A DNA stretch of 34,289 bases from Anaerolineales bacterium (GCA_024763355.1 JANTFR010000009.1:1-34289), one strand, 5' to 3'. Positions 1-10,135 are shown, numbered from the stretch's first letter. The notes: generated by a model not told the origin, from the letters alone. Numbers and translations are program-made.

Positions 1-432
1 GATGTCTTTCTTCGTTTGTATCGTTTTGCCCACCGCATAGACGCCCGGCGTCCTCTGGAACCCTGGCTCTACCGCATGACGGCCAATCTGGCCTATTCCT
101 GGCTCAAGCGCCGCAAGCGCTGGCTTCGCCCCCTGGAAGACCTGGCAGACTGGTTTTCCGGAATCTCCAAGGGGCGCTCCCTGCAGCAACGCGTGGAACG
201 GGATGCCGAAGCGGAACGGGTACAGCAGGCTATCCTCAAATTGTCTCCCCCGCAGCGCGTGGTGGTAGTTATGTATTACATCAACGACTTGCCGTTGCAA
301 GAAATCGCCGACGTGTTGGGCATCCCTGTCGGTACGGTGAAATCCCGTTTGCATTATGGACGACAGGCTTTGCGGAAGCATCTGGGGCTGGATGACGAAA
401 TGGTAGGTGAGACGCGCTATGAATTCACGTAG
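1..432 (+). CDS. ECF-type RNA polymerase sigma-70 factor, 5'-truncated by window edge
   Basis: Frame open from base 1 (DVFLRLYRFAHRID...); C-terminal region 4 HTH: LSPPQRVVVVMYYINDLPLQEIADVLGIPVGTVKSRLHYGRQALRKHL. Confidence 0.9.
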   Translation, partial: DVFLRLYRFAHRIDARRPLEPWLYRMTANLAYSWLKRRKRWLRPLEDLADWFSGISKGRSLQQRVERDAEAERVQQAILKLSPPQRVVVVMYYINDLPLQEIADVLGIPVGTVKSRLHYGRQALRKHLGLDDEMVGETRYEFT

Positions 433-688
433 ACGAGATGAGCAAGCCTTTGTGGATGGAGATTTGTCGCGTCTCCTGAAGCGTTGGGCTGTTGAAGCAC
501 AGCGCGTTGCACCTGTGGAGCGTCGCACGCTGCTGCAACGTGCTGCCGCGTTATTTGGCGAAAGCCGTTCCGGCTTGCGGGGAGTATGGCCTTTTTCTTT
601 TGGATTGTCAGCCCCCGAATACCTCCGGGTTTCAACGCCTTATTTGATGATGACTTTTCAGACCGTCAATCTGCGCCTGGTGATTTGA
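419..688 (+). CDS. Short hypothetical protein overlapping the sigma factor 3' end; possible decayed anti-sigma/DUF5667-like partner
   Basis: ATG at 419 overlaps sigma stop by 14 bp; 90 aa, no clear family. Confidence 0.4.
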   Translation: MNSRRRDEQAFVDGDLSRLLKRWAVEAQRVAPVERRTLLQRAAALFGESRSGLRGVWPFSFGLSAPEYLRVSTPYLMMTFQTVNLRLVI

Positions 689-1067
689 TGGGAAAATCCG
701 CAGTTTGAACCTTAGGAGTGCAGAACGGGATAATGCGGCTTTGACCGTTTCATGTTTGGGACGAGCGAGCGTGGGGTAGTCGTAGGGCTTCCGTAGGTTT
801 CTTGACGAACCTGCGTTCTTGTGCTATATATGGTGGCAGTTTTGTCTTTGTGGCCTAAAACCACACGGATAAATGTGTAAAAGGAAATTCATCTTAAACT
901 GCAAAAGCCGTGTTTTACCGTTCGGCCTGAAAGGGAAGCGGTAATGCAGGCTTTGGCGGAAGGAGGTGGTGCTTAGCCCTCATAATCCTTGATGATATTT
1001 CCCCGGCAAGTGGCCGCCTTGGCGGCTTATGTTCATCCCCTTTCCCTATTCAGGAGGAGAAATCCAA

Positions 1068-3050
1068 ATGTCCAAGAAGTTGATGTATGTCCTCGGGCTG
1101 CTTATTATCGCCAGCATGGTGCTGGCGGCTTGTGCCCCTGCGGCGACTCCCGAAAAAATCGTCGAGACTGTTGTCGTGACGAAAGAAGTTCAGGGAGAAA
1201 CCGTTATCGAAGTTGTCACTCCTACCCCCGAACCGGTACAGATGCCCGATACGCTGGTCATCTGTATGGGGCAGGAACCCGAAACCCTGTACCCCTATGG
1301 CGGCTCCATGCTGGCCATGAGCAGTGTCCTCGAAGCCGTCTTCGATGGCCCCATTGACGCTCGCTCCTTCGACTATCAGCCCGTCATTCTGGAGAAACTC
1401 CCCAGCCTGGCCGATGGCGATGCCGTTATCCAGCAGGTCACCGTCAAAGAAGGCGACAAGGTCGTGGATGCCAACGGCAACCCCGCTGAACTCGCTGCCG
1501 GCGTTATGATTGTCGAGAGCGGCGCTACTGAGCCTACCGAATATCAGGGCGGCGAGGTCACCATGGACCAGATGGTCGTGACCTTCAAACTGCTCCCTGA
1601 CCTGAAATGGTCCGATGGCGAACCCCTGACCGCGGCCGACTCGGTGTACTCCTTCAACCTGGCTGCCGACCCCGACACCCCCGCCAGCAAGACCACCATT
1701 GACCGCACCGCTTCCTACGAAGCGCTGGACGATGTTACCTTGCAGTGGACCGGCCTGCCTGGTTACAAGGATTCTACCTACTTCCTCAACATGTGGACTC
1801 CCTACCCCGAACACCTGTGGGGACAGTTCACGCCCGCCGAATTGGTTGAGGCCGAAGAATCCTCCCTGCGCCCGACCGGATGGGGCCCCTACATCATTGA
1901 CGAATGGGTGAAGGGCGACCACATCTCCATGCACAAGAACCCCAACTACTTCCGCGCCAGCGAAGGCCTGCCCAAGTTTGACAACCTGGTGTACCGCTTC
2001 GTGGGTGAGAACTCCAACGCCAACATCGCCGCCATCCTCTCCGGCGAGTGCGACATCGTTGACCAGACCTCCGGTCTCGATGACCAGAGCGAACTGCTTC
2101 TCGAACTGCAGGCTTCCGGACAGGTACAGGCTACTTTCGTGACCGGCACCGTGTGGGAACACGTAGACTTCGGCATCCAGCCCGTGGGCTATGACGATGG
2201 CTACGACCCCGCCACCGACCGCTATGACTTCTTCAGCGACGTGCGCGTCCGCCAGGCGATTGCCATGTGTATGGACCGCCAGCAGGTGGTTGACACCGTG
2301 CTTTACGGACAGTCCGTGGTGCTCGATACTTACCTGCCGCCTCAGCACCCCCTCTTCAATTCCAACGTCAAGCACTACGACTACGACCCCGAAGCCGCCA
2401 AAGCCCTCCTGGCTGAAGCCGGCTGGACGGACACCGATGGCGACGGCGTGCTCGACAAGGACGGCGTGCCCTTTGAGGTGGCTTATGAAACCACCACGGC
2501 TGCCCTGCGCCAGCAGGTCACCCAGATTATCGCTCAGTCCCTCTCCGAGTGCGGCATCAAGGCCAACTTGCAGTACTACCCCGCTGGCGAATGGTTCGCC
2601 GACGGCCCCGACGGCAAACTGTTTGGCCGCCGCTTCGACCTGGGTGAGTTCGCCTGGCTGACCGGCGTGGAACCGCCCTGCGACCTGTGGATTACCGACG
2701 GCATCCCCGGCCCCGATGATGGAACCTGGACTTCCATCATGACCGGCGAAGAAGGCCTGACCTTCCCGAACGGCTGGGGCGGCTGGAACGACTCCGGTTA
2801 CCACAACCCCGAATATGACAACACCTGCAACGCTGCGATGCAGTCGCTGCCCGGTGAACCGTCCTACGATGAGATGCACCTGAAGTCCCAGGAAATCTTT
2901 GCCAACGACTTGCCCGTTGTGCCTCTCTTCCTGCGCTTGAAACTGGCGGCTACCCGCCCCGATATGTGCGGCTTCATCATGGACCCGACCGCCAACAGCG
3001 AAATGTGGAACATCGAAGAGTTCGGTTACGGCCCGCTGTGCCAGCAGTAA
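1068..3050 (+). CDS. Peptide/nickel-type ABC transporter substrate-binding lipoprotein (SBP family 5)
   Basis: AGGAGGA SD at 1052; lipobox-like LVLAACAPAATPE; LKWSDGEPLTAADSVYSF, DVRVRQAIAMCMDRQQVVDTVLYG typical of SBP_bac_5. Confidence 0.93.
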   Translation: MSKKLMYVLGLLIIASMVLAACAPAATPEKIVETVVVTKEVQGETVIEVVTPTPEPVQMPDTLVICMGQEPETLYPYGGSMLAMSSVLEAVFDGPIDARSFDYQPVILEKLPSLADGDAVIQQVTVKEGDKVVDANGNPAELAAGVMIVESGATEPTEYQGGEVTMDQMVVTFKLLPDLKWSDGEPLTAADSVYSFNLAADPDTPASKTTIDRTASYEALDDVTLQWTGLPGYKDSTYFLNMWTPYPEHLWGQFTPAELVEAEESSLRPTGWGPYIIDEWVKGDHISMHKNPNYFRASEGLPKFDNLVYRFVGENSNANIAAILSGECDIVDQTSGLDDQSELLLELQASGQVQATFVTGTVWEHVDFGIQPVGYDDGYDPATDRYDFFSDVRVRQAIAMCMDRQQVVDTVLYGQSVVLDTYLPPQHPLFNSNVKHYDYDPEAAKALLAEAGWTDTDGDGVLDKDGVPFEVAYETTTAALRQQVTQIIAQSLSECGIKANLQYYPAGEWFADGPDGKLFGRRFDLGEFAWLTGVEPPCDLWITDGIPGPDDGTWTSIMTGEEGLTFPNGWGGWNDSGYHNPEYDNTCNAAMQSLPGEPSYDEMHLKSQEIFANDLPVVPLFLRLKLAATRPDMCGFIMDPTANSEMWNIEEFGYGPLCQQ

Positions 3051-3073
3051 TGCCGAACGAGTTGTAATCCATG

Positions 3074-3101
3074 AGGAGGGGCTGCTGAAGCAGCCCCTCC
3101 T
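3074..3101 (+). terminator. Intercistronic hairpin after SBP gene (AGGAGGGGCTGC-TGAA-GCAGCCCCTCCT)
   Basis: Perfect 12-bp inverted repeat with 4-nt loop; only weak T tail. Confidence 0.65.
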
Positions 3102-3442
3102 TACTTTGTTAGGGATGGATTTTGGCAAGACGAACCTTTGACTGAACGAGAAGAAAGGCTGGTCTTGCCAGAAACTATCTGCCAGAGTGAAGCACGTTCA
3201 AGAATTCTTGTCTCTATGCTTCCCGTGATATAATTTCGCCCACTTTTCTATATCAAGATGGTGAACTTTTCCTCTCGTTTGCTGGTAATAATTGGTAGTG
3301 AAAAGACACCGCTATAGGTATGCTGCATAGTGGCATAAGTCTTATGATGCTTTGCCTGCCGCCGGCCTTCTCTGTGGAGAGAAAAGAGCCGGTTTTCTGG
3401 TGGAAATGGAGAAAATCATTTTGAGAAAGGAGTTGCGAGCCG

Positions 3443-4972
3443 ATGACTAATTATCTGATACGGCGCACCTTCCAGATGATATTGGTGGTGCTGTTGTCCT
3501 CGCTGGCCATTTACGTTTTGTTGAATGTGGCCCCCGGAGGTCCCCTTTCGGGGATTCGACTCTCGGCGGACCGCAAGAGCCGAGTCAGCGACACGGACAT
3601 CGCCCGTTTGGAAGCCTATCTGGGGTTAGATAAACCCATGATGTTGCGTTACGTAGTCTGGCTGGTCGGCGATGACTGGCTGGGGGCTAATTGGATGTAT
3701 GCTGGTCTGGGTCGGTATTCGCGTGAGAAAATGGGGCGCAATGGCAAACCCATGACTACTCTCAATCGAGATACAGGGGAACGGGAACCAGTCATGGAAT
3801 ATTTCCGCTTCTGGGCAGACCCCGGTGTGGCCCTGCTCAACCCCGGCTATCAGTTGTGGGTCTGGGGCGAAAAAATTGACGATACTCATTTTCGGGCTGA
3901 GCGTATCCGTGTCAAACCGCCGGCTACCGCAGAACGCCCCGATGACATCGTGATTGCCGGTTCGGTCTTTGCCGGACACGGTCCGGTGGTGGAAATTGCC
4001 GACCTTAATAACAATCATTACTTCATCGAAACCGACCAAAACACACAGTTTGAATTCCCCGAAGGGGAAGGCCTGCCGCGCCCTGAAGATGGCCGCTGGG
4101 TAGATGTCTCCTGGCTGTTTGGCGCGCATGGCATTTTGGGTAAGTATGCCGGTTTTCACGGTGACAGCCACGGCATCCTGCGCGGCGATTTCGGCTTCTC
4201 CTGGAAACTTTCTCCATCGCAACCGGTGACCAGCCTCATCAAAAGCCGCCTGGGCAACACCGTGCTTTTGATGACCACGGCTTCGCTAATTTCACTGTTG
4301 ATTGCTATCCCGATTGGGATTTATTCTGCCGTCCATCAGTACAGTAAGGCCGACTATGTGTTCACCACCTTTGCCTTCTTCGGCTCGGCCATGCCCGTCT
4401 TCTGGTTTGGCCTGATGCTTATTCTGGTGTTCTCTTATCAATTCAAGAACTGGGGGCTGCCATATATGCCATCCGGTGGAGTGGCCCTGGTGCGCGCCGC
4501 CCCACCCGGCAGTCTGGAAGCCACCCTCAACATCACCCCGCGCAGTCTGGTAGACCGGCTCATCCACATCATCATGCCGGGGGCCATGCTCAGCCTGCTC
4601 TACATGGCCGGTTGGAGCCGTTACATGCGCGCCTCCATGCTGGAGGTCTTGCGGCAGGATTATGTGCGTACGGCGCGCGCCAAGGGGCTTGTGGAGCGCA
4701 TGGTTATTCTCAAGCACGCCATGCGCAATGCCCTGGTGCCCATCATTACCATTGTGGTCTTTGAAATCCCCGGTATTTTTGGCGGTGCTACCCTCACAGA
4801 GACGGTATTCTCCTATCCGGGGATTGGGCGGCTGTATTTCGATGCCCTGGGCGGCAATGACTGGCCGGTGGTAATGGCAATCTTGTTCATTACCGCAATC
4901 CTGGTGGTTATCGCAACCCTCCTGGGTGACATCCTCTACACCGTTGTAGACCCGCGCATCCGCTTCAGTTAG
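3443..4972 (+). CDS. Peptide ABC transporter permease (DppB-like) with large extra periplasmic/extracellular domain
   Basis: N-term MTNYLIRRTFQMILVVLLSSLAIYVLLNVAPGGP; C-term permease EVLRQDYVRTARAKGLVERMVILKHAMRNALVPIITI; 509 aa against a usual ~310-340. Confidence 0.9.
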   Translation: MTNYLIRRTFQMILVVLLSSLAIYVLLNVAPGGPLSGIRLSADRKSRVSDTDIARLEAYLGLDKPMMLRYVVWLVGDDWLGANWMYAGLGRYSREKMGRNGKPMTTLNRDTGEREPVMEYFRFWADPGVALLNPGYQLWVWGEKIDDTHFRAERIRVKPPATAERPDDIVIAGSVFAGHGPVVEIADLNNNHYFIETDQNTQFEFPEGEGLPRPEDGRWVDVSWLFGAHGILGKYAGFHGDSHGILRGDFGFSWKLSPSQPVTSLIKSRLGNTVLLMTTASLISLLIAIPIGIYSAVHQYSKADYVFTTFAFFGSAMPVFWFGLMLILVFSYQFKNWGLPYMPSGGVALVRAAPPGSLEATLNITPRSLVDRLIHIIMPGAMLSLLYMAGWSRYMRASMLEVLRQDYVRTARAKGLVERMVILKHAMRNALVPIITIVVFEIPGIFGGATLTETVFSYPGIGRLYFDALGGNDWPVVMAILFITAILVVIATLLGDILYTVVDPRIRFS

Positions 4973-4980
4973 CATTTCAG

Positions 4981-5006
4981 GGGCTGGCGGGAGTCCTCGC
5001 CAGCCC
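4981..5006 (+). terminator. Intercistronic hairpin GGGCTGGCG-N8-CGCCAGCCC
   Basis: Perfect 9-bp inverted repeat between permease genes, no T tail. Confidence 0.45.
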
Positions 5007-5030
5007 TAAATCCAGAAGGAGAATTTCGGT

Positions 5031-5984
5031 ATGGCTGTTGCTGAACTTGATAGCGAAAAACTACTTACCGTAGAAGAAGAGAGTTATTGGTCGGTCGTCT
5101 GGCGGCGTTTTCGCAAGCACAAATTGGCGGTGGCGGGATTGGTCTCCATTATCCTCATCGCGGTAGCCTGCTTTGCTGCCCCTATTATTGCCCCTTACGA
5201 CCCGGTCAACGACCTGGCAAAGGACCCCGAAACGGGCATCCTGCTGCGCAATGCTCCGCCTTCCTTTGCTCCGGGGAACTTTCATCCCATGGGCACGGAC
5301 GCCATCGGGCGGGATGTCTTCAGCCGCTTGCTCTACGCCGGGCGCATTTCCCTGAGCGTTTCCATCATCGTGGTGTTCTTCAGCCAGTTACTTGGCGTGG
5401 TGATTGGAGCGATTTCCGGCTACTTTGGCGGACTGATTGACGATGCCATCCAGCGTTTCGTGGAATTTCTCATCACCCTGCCTTTGCTGCCCCTCTTGCT
5501 GGCCTTTTCCGCCCTTTTGCGGGGCATCACCATTCCGGGGCTGCCGCGTGAATGGAGCAGCGCGGTCATCATCACGGTCATCCTCATCATCTTCGGGTGG
5601 ATGGGCTCCAGCCGTCTGGTGCGCGCCCAGGTACTCTCTCTCCGCAACCAGGAATTTGCTGAGGCTGCCAAAGCCCTGGGCATGGGAGATTTCGAAATCA
5701 TCTGGCGGCACATGATTCCCAACTCGCTGGCTCCCATCATCGTGGCCGCCACGCTTGGTTTGGGCGGAGTCATCATTCTGGAATCGGCCCTCTCCTTCCT
5801 GGGGTTCGGCATCCAGCCCCCCATCCCTACCTGGGGCAACATGCTCAACGAGTACCAGAACGATATGTGGACTCAGCCCGCCAAAGTTTTTTATCCCGGC
5901 CTGGTCATTTTCATCTGCTCGCTGGCCTTCAATTACATTGGTGATGGTCTTCGCGACGCGATGGACCCGCGCCTCAAGCACTAG
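5031..5984 (+). CDS. Peptide ABC transporter permease (DppC-like)
   Basis: APYDPVNDLAKDP, GTDAIGRDVFSRLLYAGRISL, EAAKALGMGDFEIIWRHMIPNSLAPIIVAATLGLGGVIILESALSFLGFG. Confidence 0.93.
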   Translation: MAVAELDSEKLLTVEEESYWSVVWRRFRKHKLAVAGLVSIILIAVACFAAPIIAPYDPVNDLAKDPETGILLRNAPPSFAPGNFHPMGTDAIGRDVFSRLLYAGRISLSVSIIVVFFSQLLGVVIGAISGYFGGLIDDAIQRFVEFLITLPLLPLLLAFSALLRGITIPGLPREWSSAVIITVILIIFGWMGSSRLVRAQVLSLRNQEFAEAAKALGMGDFEIIWRHMIPNSLAPIIVAATLGLGGVIILESALSFLGFGIQPPIPTWGNMLNEYQNDMWTQPAKVFYPGLVIFICSLAFNYIGDGLRDAMDPRLKH

Positions 5985-6036
5985 ATGACATCGCGGAGGG
6001 GCGCGTGAGCCCCTTCACGTATTGGCAGGAAAACCT

Positions 6037-6582
6037 TTGTCCGAAGAACGTCGTACACCATCCATTTGGCAATTTCTTGTTTCGACTGGCGTCGTTGTCT
6101 TCATCCTGATTTACGGGATGATAACCATCAATACCGGAGACCCGCTCTGGTTCCAGAAAAAGTTCACGGAACAACCGGTTACCATCACGGTTTACTGCCG
6201 GGGCGAAGCCGTTGAAGTGCCGCCCGGTTCTCAGGAATTCCGGGAAATCACCGAGTTGTTCAACGATGCAATTTCTGGCCCTAAACGCTGGGATTCTTTG
6301 AGCCTTTCTGATGCTACCTACAATGACTATCACACCCATCCCCGCATGGTGGTGTTGGAATTGCGGTACGCCGTCCCGGTGCGGATACACTCTAACGTCA
6401 AGTATTTTTCCAATGTGGAATATCTGATTATGCCGCTGGAAGGGCGCCATGCCGAGACCAACGCCGTCTTCGGACGCAACCAGGGGTACCCTATCGCCGG
6501 GTCTTTTCACATCGAAAGTCGGCAGCCCCTGGTGGATTACGTGCGTACGCACGGATTGTGTGACGTTTCGATGGACAAATGA
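6037..6582 (+). CDS. Membrane-anchored hypothetical protein inside the peptide-transport operon
   Basis: One N-terminal TM (IWQFLVSTGVVVFILIYGMITI) then a soluble region; no ATG, candidate TTG starts at 6022 or 6037. Confidence 0.6.
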   Translation: MSEERRTPSIWQFLVSTGVVVFILIYGMITINTGDPLWFQKKFTEQPVTITVYCRGEAVEVPPGSQEFREITELFNDAISGPKRWDSLSLSDATYNDYHTHPRMVVLELRYAVPVRIHSNVKYFSNVEYLIMPLEGRHAETNAVFGRNQGYPIAGSFHIESRQPLVDYVRTHGLCDVSMDK

Positions 6583-6595
6583 CAAATCAAAGCCT

Positions 6596-6674
6596 ATCCG
6601 AAAATCCGGGTAAGGGTGTGTTTTTGGCGGGCGAAGCCCGCCAAAAACACACCTCCTCGCCATTTCTTTCGGAT
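6596..6674. repeat. 79-bp near-palindromic intergenic element (MITE-like)
   Basis: Outer arms ATCCGAAA (6596-6603)/TTTCGGAT (6667-6674); perfect 18-bp inner arms GGTGTGTTTTTGGCGGGC (6615-6632)/GCCCGCCAAAAACACACC (6636-6653), 3-nt loop. Confidence 0.75.
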
Positions 6675-6729
6675 GAGAGTCTAAAACGGATACCAAGACC
6701 TTACTGAACTCCATTCTGGGAGGAAGCCT

Positions 6730-7770
6730 GTGACTGACCAAACCCCTGATAACTTGTTGGAAGTGCGTCATCTAAAAACGTATTTCTTCACCGAAGACGG
6801 CGTCGTCAAGGCCGTGGATGGTGTGGATTTCACCGTTCGCCGCGGTGAAGTGCTCGGCCTGGTGGGAGAATCGGGCTGCGGCAAAAGCGTGACCTCGCTC
6901 TCTATCATGCGCCTGGTAGGCGTGCCCGGCAAAATCGTGGACGGAGAAATCATCTTCGATGGCCGCAATCTGCTGGAACTTAGCGAGGATGAGATGGTAC
7001 ACATGCGCGGCAACCGCATGTCCATGATTTTCCAGCAGCCGCAGACCAGCCTCAACCCGGTCTTCAAGGTCGGAGACCAGGTGGCCGAAGTTTTCCAAAT
7101 CCATGAAAACATGAGCAAAGAGGAAGCCTGGGAGAAGGCGGTTGAATTGCTGCGCCTGGTGGGTATCCCCGACGCGGAAAACAAAGCCCATGCCTTTCCG
7201 CACGAAATGTCTGGTGGGCAGGCGCAACGCGTTATGATTGCCATGGCCCTGGCGCTCAGCCCCCAATTGCTCATTGCCGACGAGCCTACCACCGCCCTGG
7301 ATGTGACCATTCAGGCGCAAATCCTCGATTTGATGCGCGACCTGCAGAAACGCACCAACACCTCCGTCATCCTCATCACCCATGACCTGGGTGTGATTGC
7401 CGAGATGGCTGACCGGGTGGCGGTTATGTACGCCGGACGGATTGTAGAACAAAGCGACGTGCGCACTATTTTTGAGGAGCCGAAACACCCTTACACCCGC
7501 GGCCTGATTGCCTCCATCCCCGTGCTGGGGCGCGTTACGGAACGCCTGGAAACTATCCCCGGCTCCGTGCCGAACCTCGTCAACCTTCCGCCGGGTTGCC
7601 AGTTTGCCCCCCGCTGTCGGGCGCGCATTGAAAATCAACTCACCATCTGTACCGAAGTGGAACCCGACCTCATCCCTGTGGGGGAAAACCACCTGGTGCG
7701 TTGCTGGCTGTATCAGAGTACCGATGAACATCAGGCTCCGTTGGCTGAAGATGCCGCAGAGATTGTCTGA
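6730..7770 (+). CDS. Peptide ABC transporter ATP-binding protein (DppD/OppD-like)
   Basis: Walker [36 protein letters not shown]-terminal oligopeptide/dipeptide motif [13 protein letters not shown] start. Confidence 0.95.
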   Translation: MTDQTPDNLLEVRHLKTYFFTEDGVVKAVDGVDFTVRRGEVLGLVGESGCGKSVTSLSIMRLVGVPGKIVDGEIIFDGRNLLELSEDEMVHMRGNRMSMIFQQPQTSLNPVFKVGDQVAEVFQIHENMSKEEAWEKAVELLRLVGIPDAENKAHAFPHEMSGGQAQRVMIAMALALSPQLLIADEPTTALDVTIQAQILDLMRDLQKRTNTSVILITHDLGVIAEMADRVAVMYAGRIVEQSDVRTIFEEPKHPYTRGLIASIPVLGRVTERLETIPGSVPNLVNLPPGCQFAPRCRARIENQLTICTEVEPDLIPVGENHLVRCWLYQSTDEHQAPLAEDAAEIV

Positions 7771-7799
7771 TAACTATCCCGTAGCACGAGAGGCAACCT

Positions 7800-8795
7800 A
7801 TGAGTGAAATGACTGCAACCGACAACAAACCCAAAGAACTTATTCAGGTCAAGAACCTGGTGAAATACTTCCCCGTGCGCGGCGGGTTGCTCCAGCGAGT
7901 CAAGGCCTGGGTGCAGGCGGTGGATGATGTTTCCTTCTTCATTCGGGAGGGCGAAACGCTGGGGCTGGTGGGCGAATCCGGCTGCGGCAAGACCACCGTT
8001 GGGCGTACCATGCTGCGCTTGCTTGAACCCACTGGCGGCTCCGTCTTCTTTGATGGCGTGGATGTGGCTTCGCTGCGCGGGCGCGAACTGAAAGCCTTGC
8101 GCCGCGATATGCAAATCATCTTCCAAGACCCCTACGCATCGCTTGACCCCCGCATCCCGATTGGAGAATCCATTGCCGAAGGGCTGAAAATCCACAAAAT
8201 TGGCACGCCCAAAGAACGCTTTGAGACCGTCATCGAGATGCTGCGCAAAGTCGGCCTGGAAGATTACCACGCTCGCCGCTACCCGCACGAATTCTCCGGC
8301 GGACAGCGCCAGCGCATCGGGATTGCCCGTGCCCTCGCACTGCGCCCCCGCTTCATTGTTGCCGACGAACCCGTCTCGGCGCTGGATGTCTCCATCCAGG
8401 CCCAGGTGCTCAACATCCTCAAAGATTTGCAGAAGGAATTCGGCCTTACCTACTTGTTCATCGCTCACAACCTGAGCGTCGTCGAACACATCTCCGACCG
8501 GGTCGCCGTGATGTATCTCGGCAAGATGGTTGAGATGGCTCCCAGGGACGAACTCTTCCGCAACCCCCTGCACCCTTACACCCAGGCGCTTATGTCGGCT
8601 ATCCCCATCCCCGACCCGACAATTCAGCGCGAGCGTATCATTCTCGAAGGGGATGTGCCCAGCCCCTTGAACCCGCCCTCTGGTTGCCGCTTCCATCCCC
8701 GCTGCCCCGTGGCTATGGAGCATTGCTCTCAGGAAGAACCCCCCTTCAAAGAAGTCCTTCCCGACCACTGGGTTGCCTGCTGGCGGGTGGAATAA
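7800..8795 (+). CDS. Peptide ABC transporter ATP-binding protein (DppF/OppF-like)
   Basis: [50 protein letters not shown]. Confidence 0.95.
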   Translation: MSEMTATDNKPKELIQVKNLVKYFPVRGGLLQRVKAWVQAVDDVSFFIREGETLGLVGESGCGKTTVGRTMLRLLEPTGGSVFFDGVDVASLRGRELKALRRDMQIIFQDPYASLDPRIPIGESIAEGLKIHKIGTPKERFETVIEMLRKVGLEDYHARRYPHEFSGGQRQRIGIARALALRPRFIVADEPVSALDVSIQAQVLNILKDLQKEFGLTYLFIAHNLSVVEHISDRVAVMYLGKMVEMAPRDELFRNPLHPYTQALMSAIPIPDPTIQRERIILEGDVPSPLNPPSGCRFHPRCPVAMEHCSQEEPPFKEVLPDHWVACWRVE

Positions 8796-8892
8796 TCTTA
8801 TCCAGGACGTGCAGAATGGCCTCCGGCTCTGATATGCTTTCTTCGGCGTGTCGCAGCCCGGAGGTCTTCGTGTTCCGCTCACCGACGTTTGA

Positions 8893-8904
8893 TACAATAG
8901 CCCC
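8893..8904 (+). promoter_or_regulatory. Predicted leaderless promoter -10: TACAAT-AGCCCC-ATG (extended -10 TGATACAAT)
   Basis: -10 hexamer 8893-8898, ATG at 8905, no SD. Confidence 0.55.
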
Positions 8905-10050
8905 ATGACCAGCCTCAACCGCATCCTGCTTGTCCATCATAACGGGGAAACGCGCAACCGTCTGCGTACCGCTGTAGAGAGTCTCGGCCCCGATTTTTCC
9001 GTAGACGCCGTGCGTTCTGGCGAGGAGGCTTTTCTGGAGTTCATGCGCCAGCCGGTGGATTTGCTCGTTGTCGGGCTGTCTTTGTTGGGGATGTCTGGCC
9101 TGGAATTGGTGGAGCGCGCCCGCATCCGCAAGCCGGATGTCCGTGTGATTGCGCTCTCCGGCGCAGCCACGCGTGATTTGGAACGCCGTGCAAAGCGTCT
9201 CGGCATTGATGCTATCCTTCCCTCGGATGTGGACCCGGCCCGCTTCATTGTCTCTGTGGAAGAGATTTTTGGCATCTCTGAGGAAATCCTTGCCCCCGTA
9301 GAAGTGTCATCGTCTTCCCCTGTGGCGGCTCCCGTTGTTGAGAAGGCCTCTCCCCCCTCCGGGGAGCCTGCTTCCCGTCTGCCCGTGGATGAATTGACGC
9401 GTCCCAGCCTTTCGGTTCCACTCACCCGGCTTCGTCACAGCCTGGATGCGCTCAGCGTCACTTTGCTCAACGACCACGGGCGGGTATTGGCTCAGGCCGG
9501 TGATTATCCCAACCTGGATACCGGTTCTCGCCTGATGTCTGCTTTGACCACTTCGCTCAGCAGCAGCCTCAAAGTCACCAGTTTGCTGGGATGTAGCGCC
9601 GGGCAAAACTTCCTCGCCTTTCGCGGAGAAAGCGAGAACCTGTTTGTGCTCACCATGCAGGATACTTTTGCCCTGGCGGCGGTTGTGGCTGCTGATTCGC
9701 AGGTCTCCTGGGATGTCTTGCGGCAGGATTTGCAACGCACAGGCGATATTCTCACGGATGTCTTCCGCGACCTGGGGCTGCTCTCGGCGGAATCTCCCGC
9801 CACCCCTCTTCCGCAAACTGGCGCCCTGGATAGCGCTCTTCTGGAGGAACTGCCTGTTGCCGATGAAGCCCTGGATGCTCTTTTTCAGGATGCTCCCCAG
9901 GAATTGCCGGATGCGGACATCTTCTGGGAATCGCTCACCAGCGAGGAAGCGGTTGTTGATGCTCCTTCCCTCAATCTGGCGGACGCACTTTCCTACGAGG
10001 AGGCTTTGCGGTTGGGATTGGCCCCCAGCGAAGACGAAGATACCCCTTGA
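8905..10050 (+). CDS. Degenerate response-regulator receiver domain plus Roadblock/LC7-like domain and acidic C-terminal tail
   Basis: REC-like fold RILLVHHNGETRNRLR...VDLLVVGLSLLGMSGLELVERARIRKPDVRVIALSG; second domain LDALSVTLLNDHGRVLAQAG...ENLFVLTMQDTFALAAVVAADSQVSWDVL. Confidence 0.6.
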   Translation: MTSLNRILLVHHNGETRNRLRTAVESLGPDFSVDAVRSGEEAFLEFMRQPVDLLVVGLSLLGMSGLELVERARIRKPDVRVIALSGAATRDLERRAKRLGIDAILPSDVDPARFIVSVEEIFGISEEILAPVEVSSSSPVAAPVVEKASPPSGEPASRLPVDELTRPSLSVPLTRLRHSLDALSVTLLNDHGRVLAQAGDYPNLDTGSRLMSALTTSLSSSLKVTSLLGCSAGQNFLAFRGESENLFVLTMQDTFALAAVVAADSQVSWDVLRQDLQRTGDILTDVFRDLGLLSAESPATPLPQTGALDSALLEELPVADEALDALFQDAPQELPDADIFWESLTSEEAVVDAPSLNLADALSYEEALRLGLAPSEDEDTP

Positions 10051-10105
10051 GTATACGCCGCACAGCGCGAAATGACGGAGTTGCTCTGCCCTGCTTGGAC
10101 GGCCC

Positions 10106-10135
10106 TTGCCACTTCCTTGTGCAGTGTGATAAAAT
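10106..10135 (+). promoter_or_regulatory. Candidate tRNA promoter TTGCCA-N18-TAAAAT
   Basis: -35 at 10106-10111, -10 at 10130-10135, 30 nt upstream of the tRNA. Confidence 0.4.

Noticed and set aside
1013-1026. GCCGCCTTGGCGGC inverted repeat upstream of the SBP gene
   Set aside because: Short, GC-rich and isolated; not distinguishable from chance.
1050-3128. 692-aa minus-strand ORF antisense to the substrate-binding protein gene
   Set aside because: Shadow ORF of a GC-rich coding region; low-complexity V/G/H composition, no family features, while the plus strand encodes a clear SBP.
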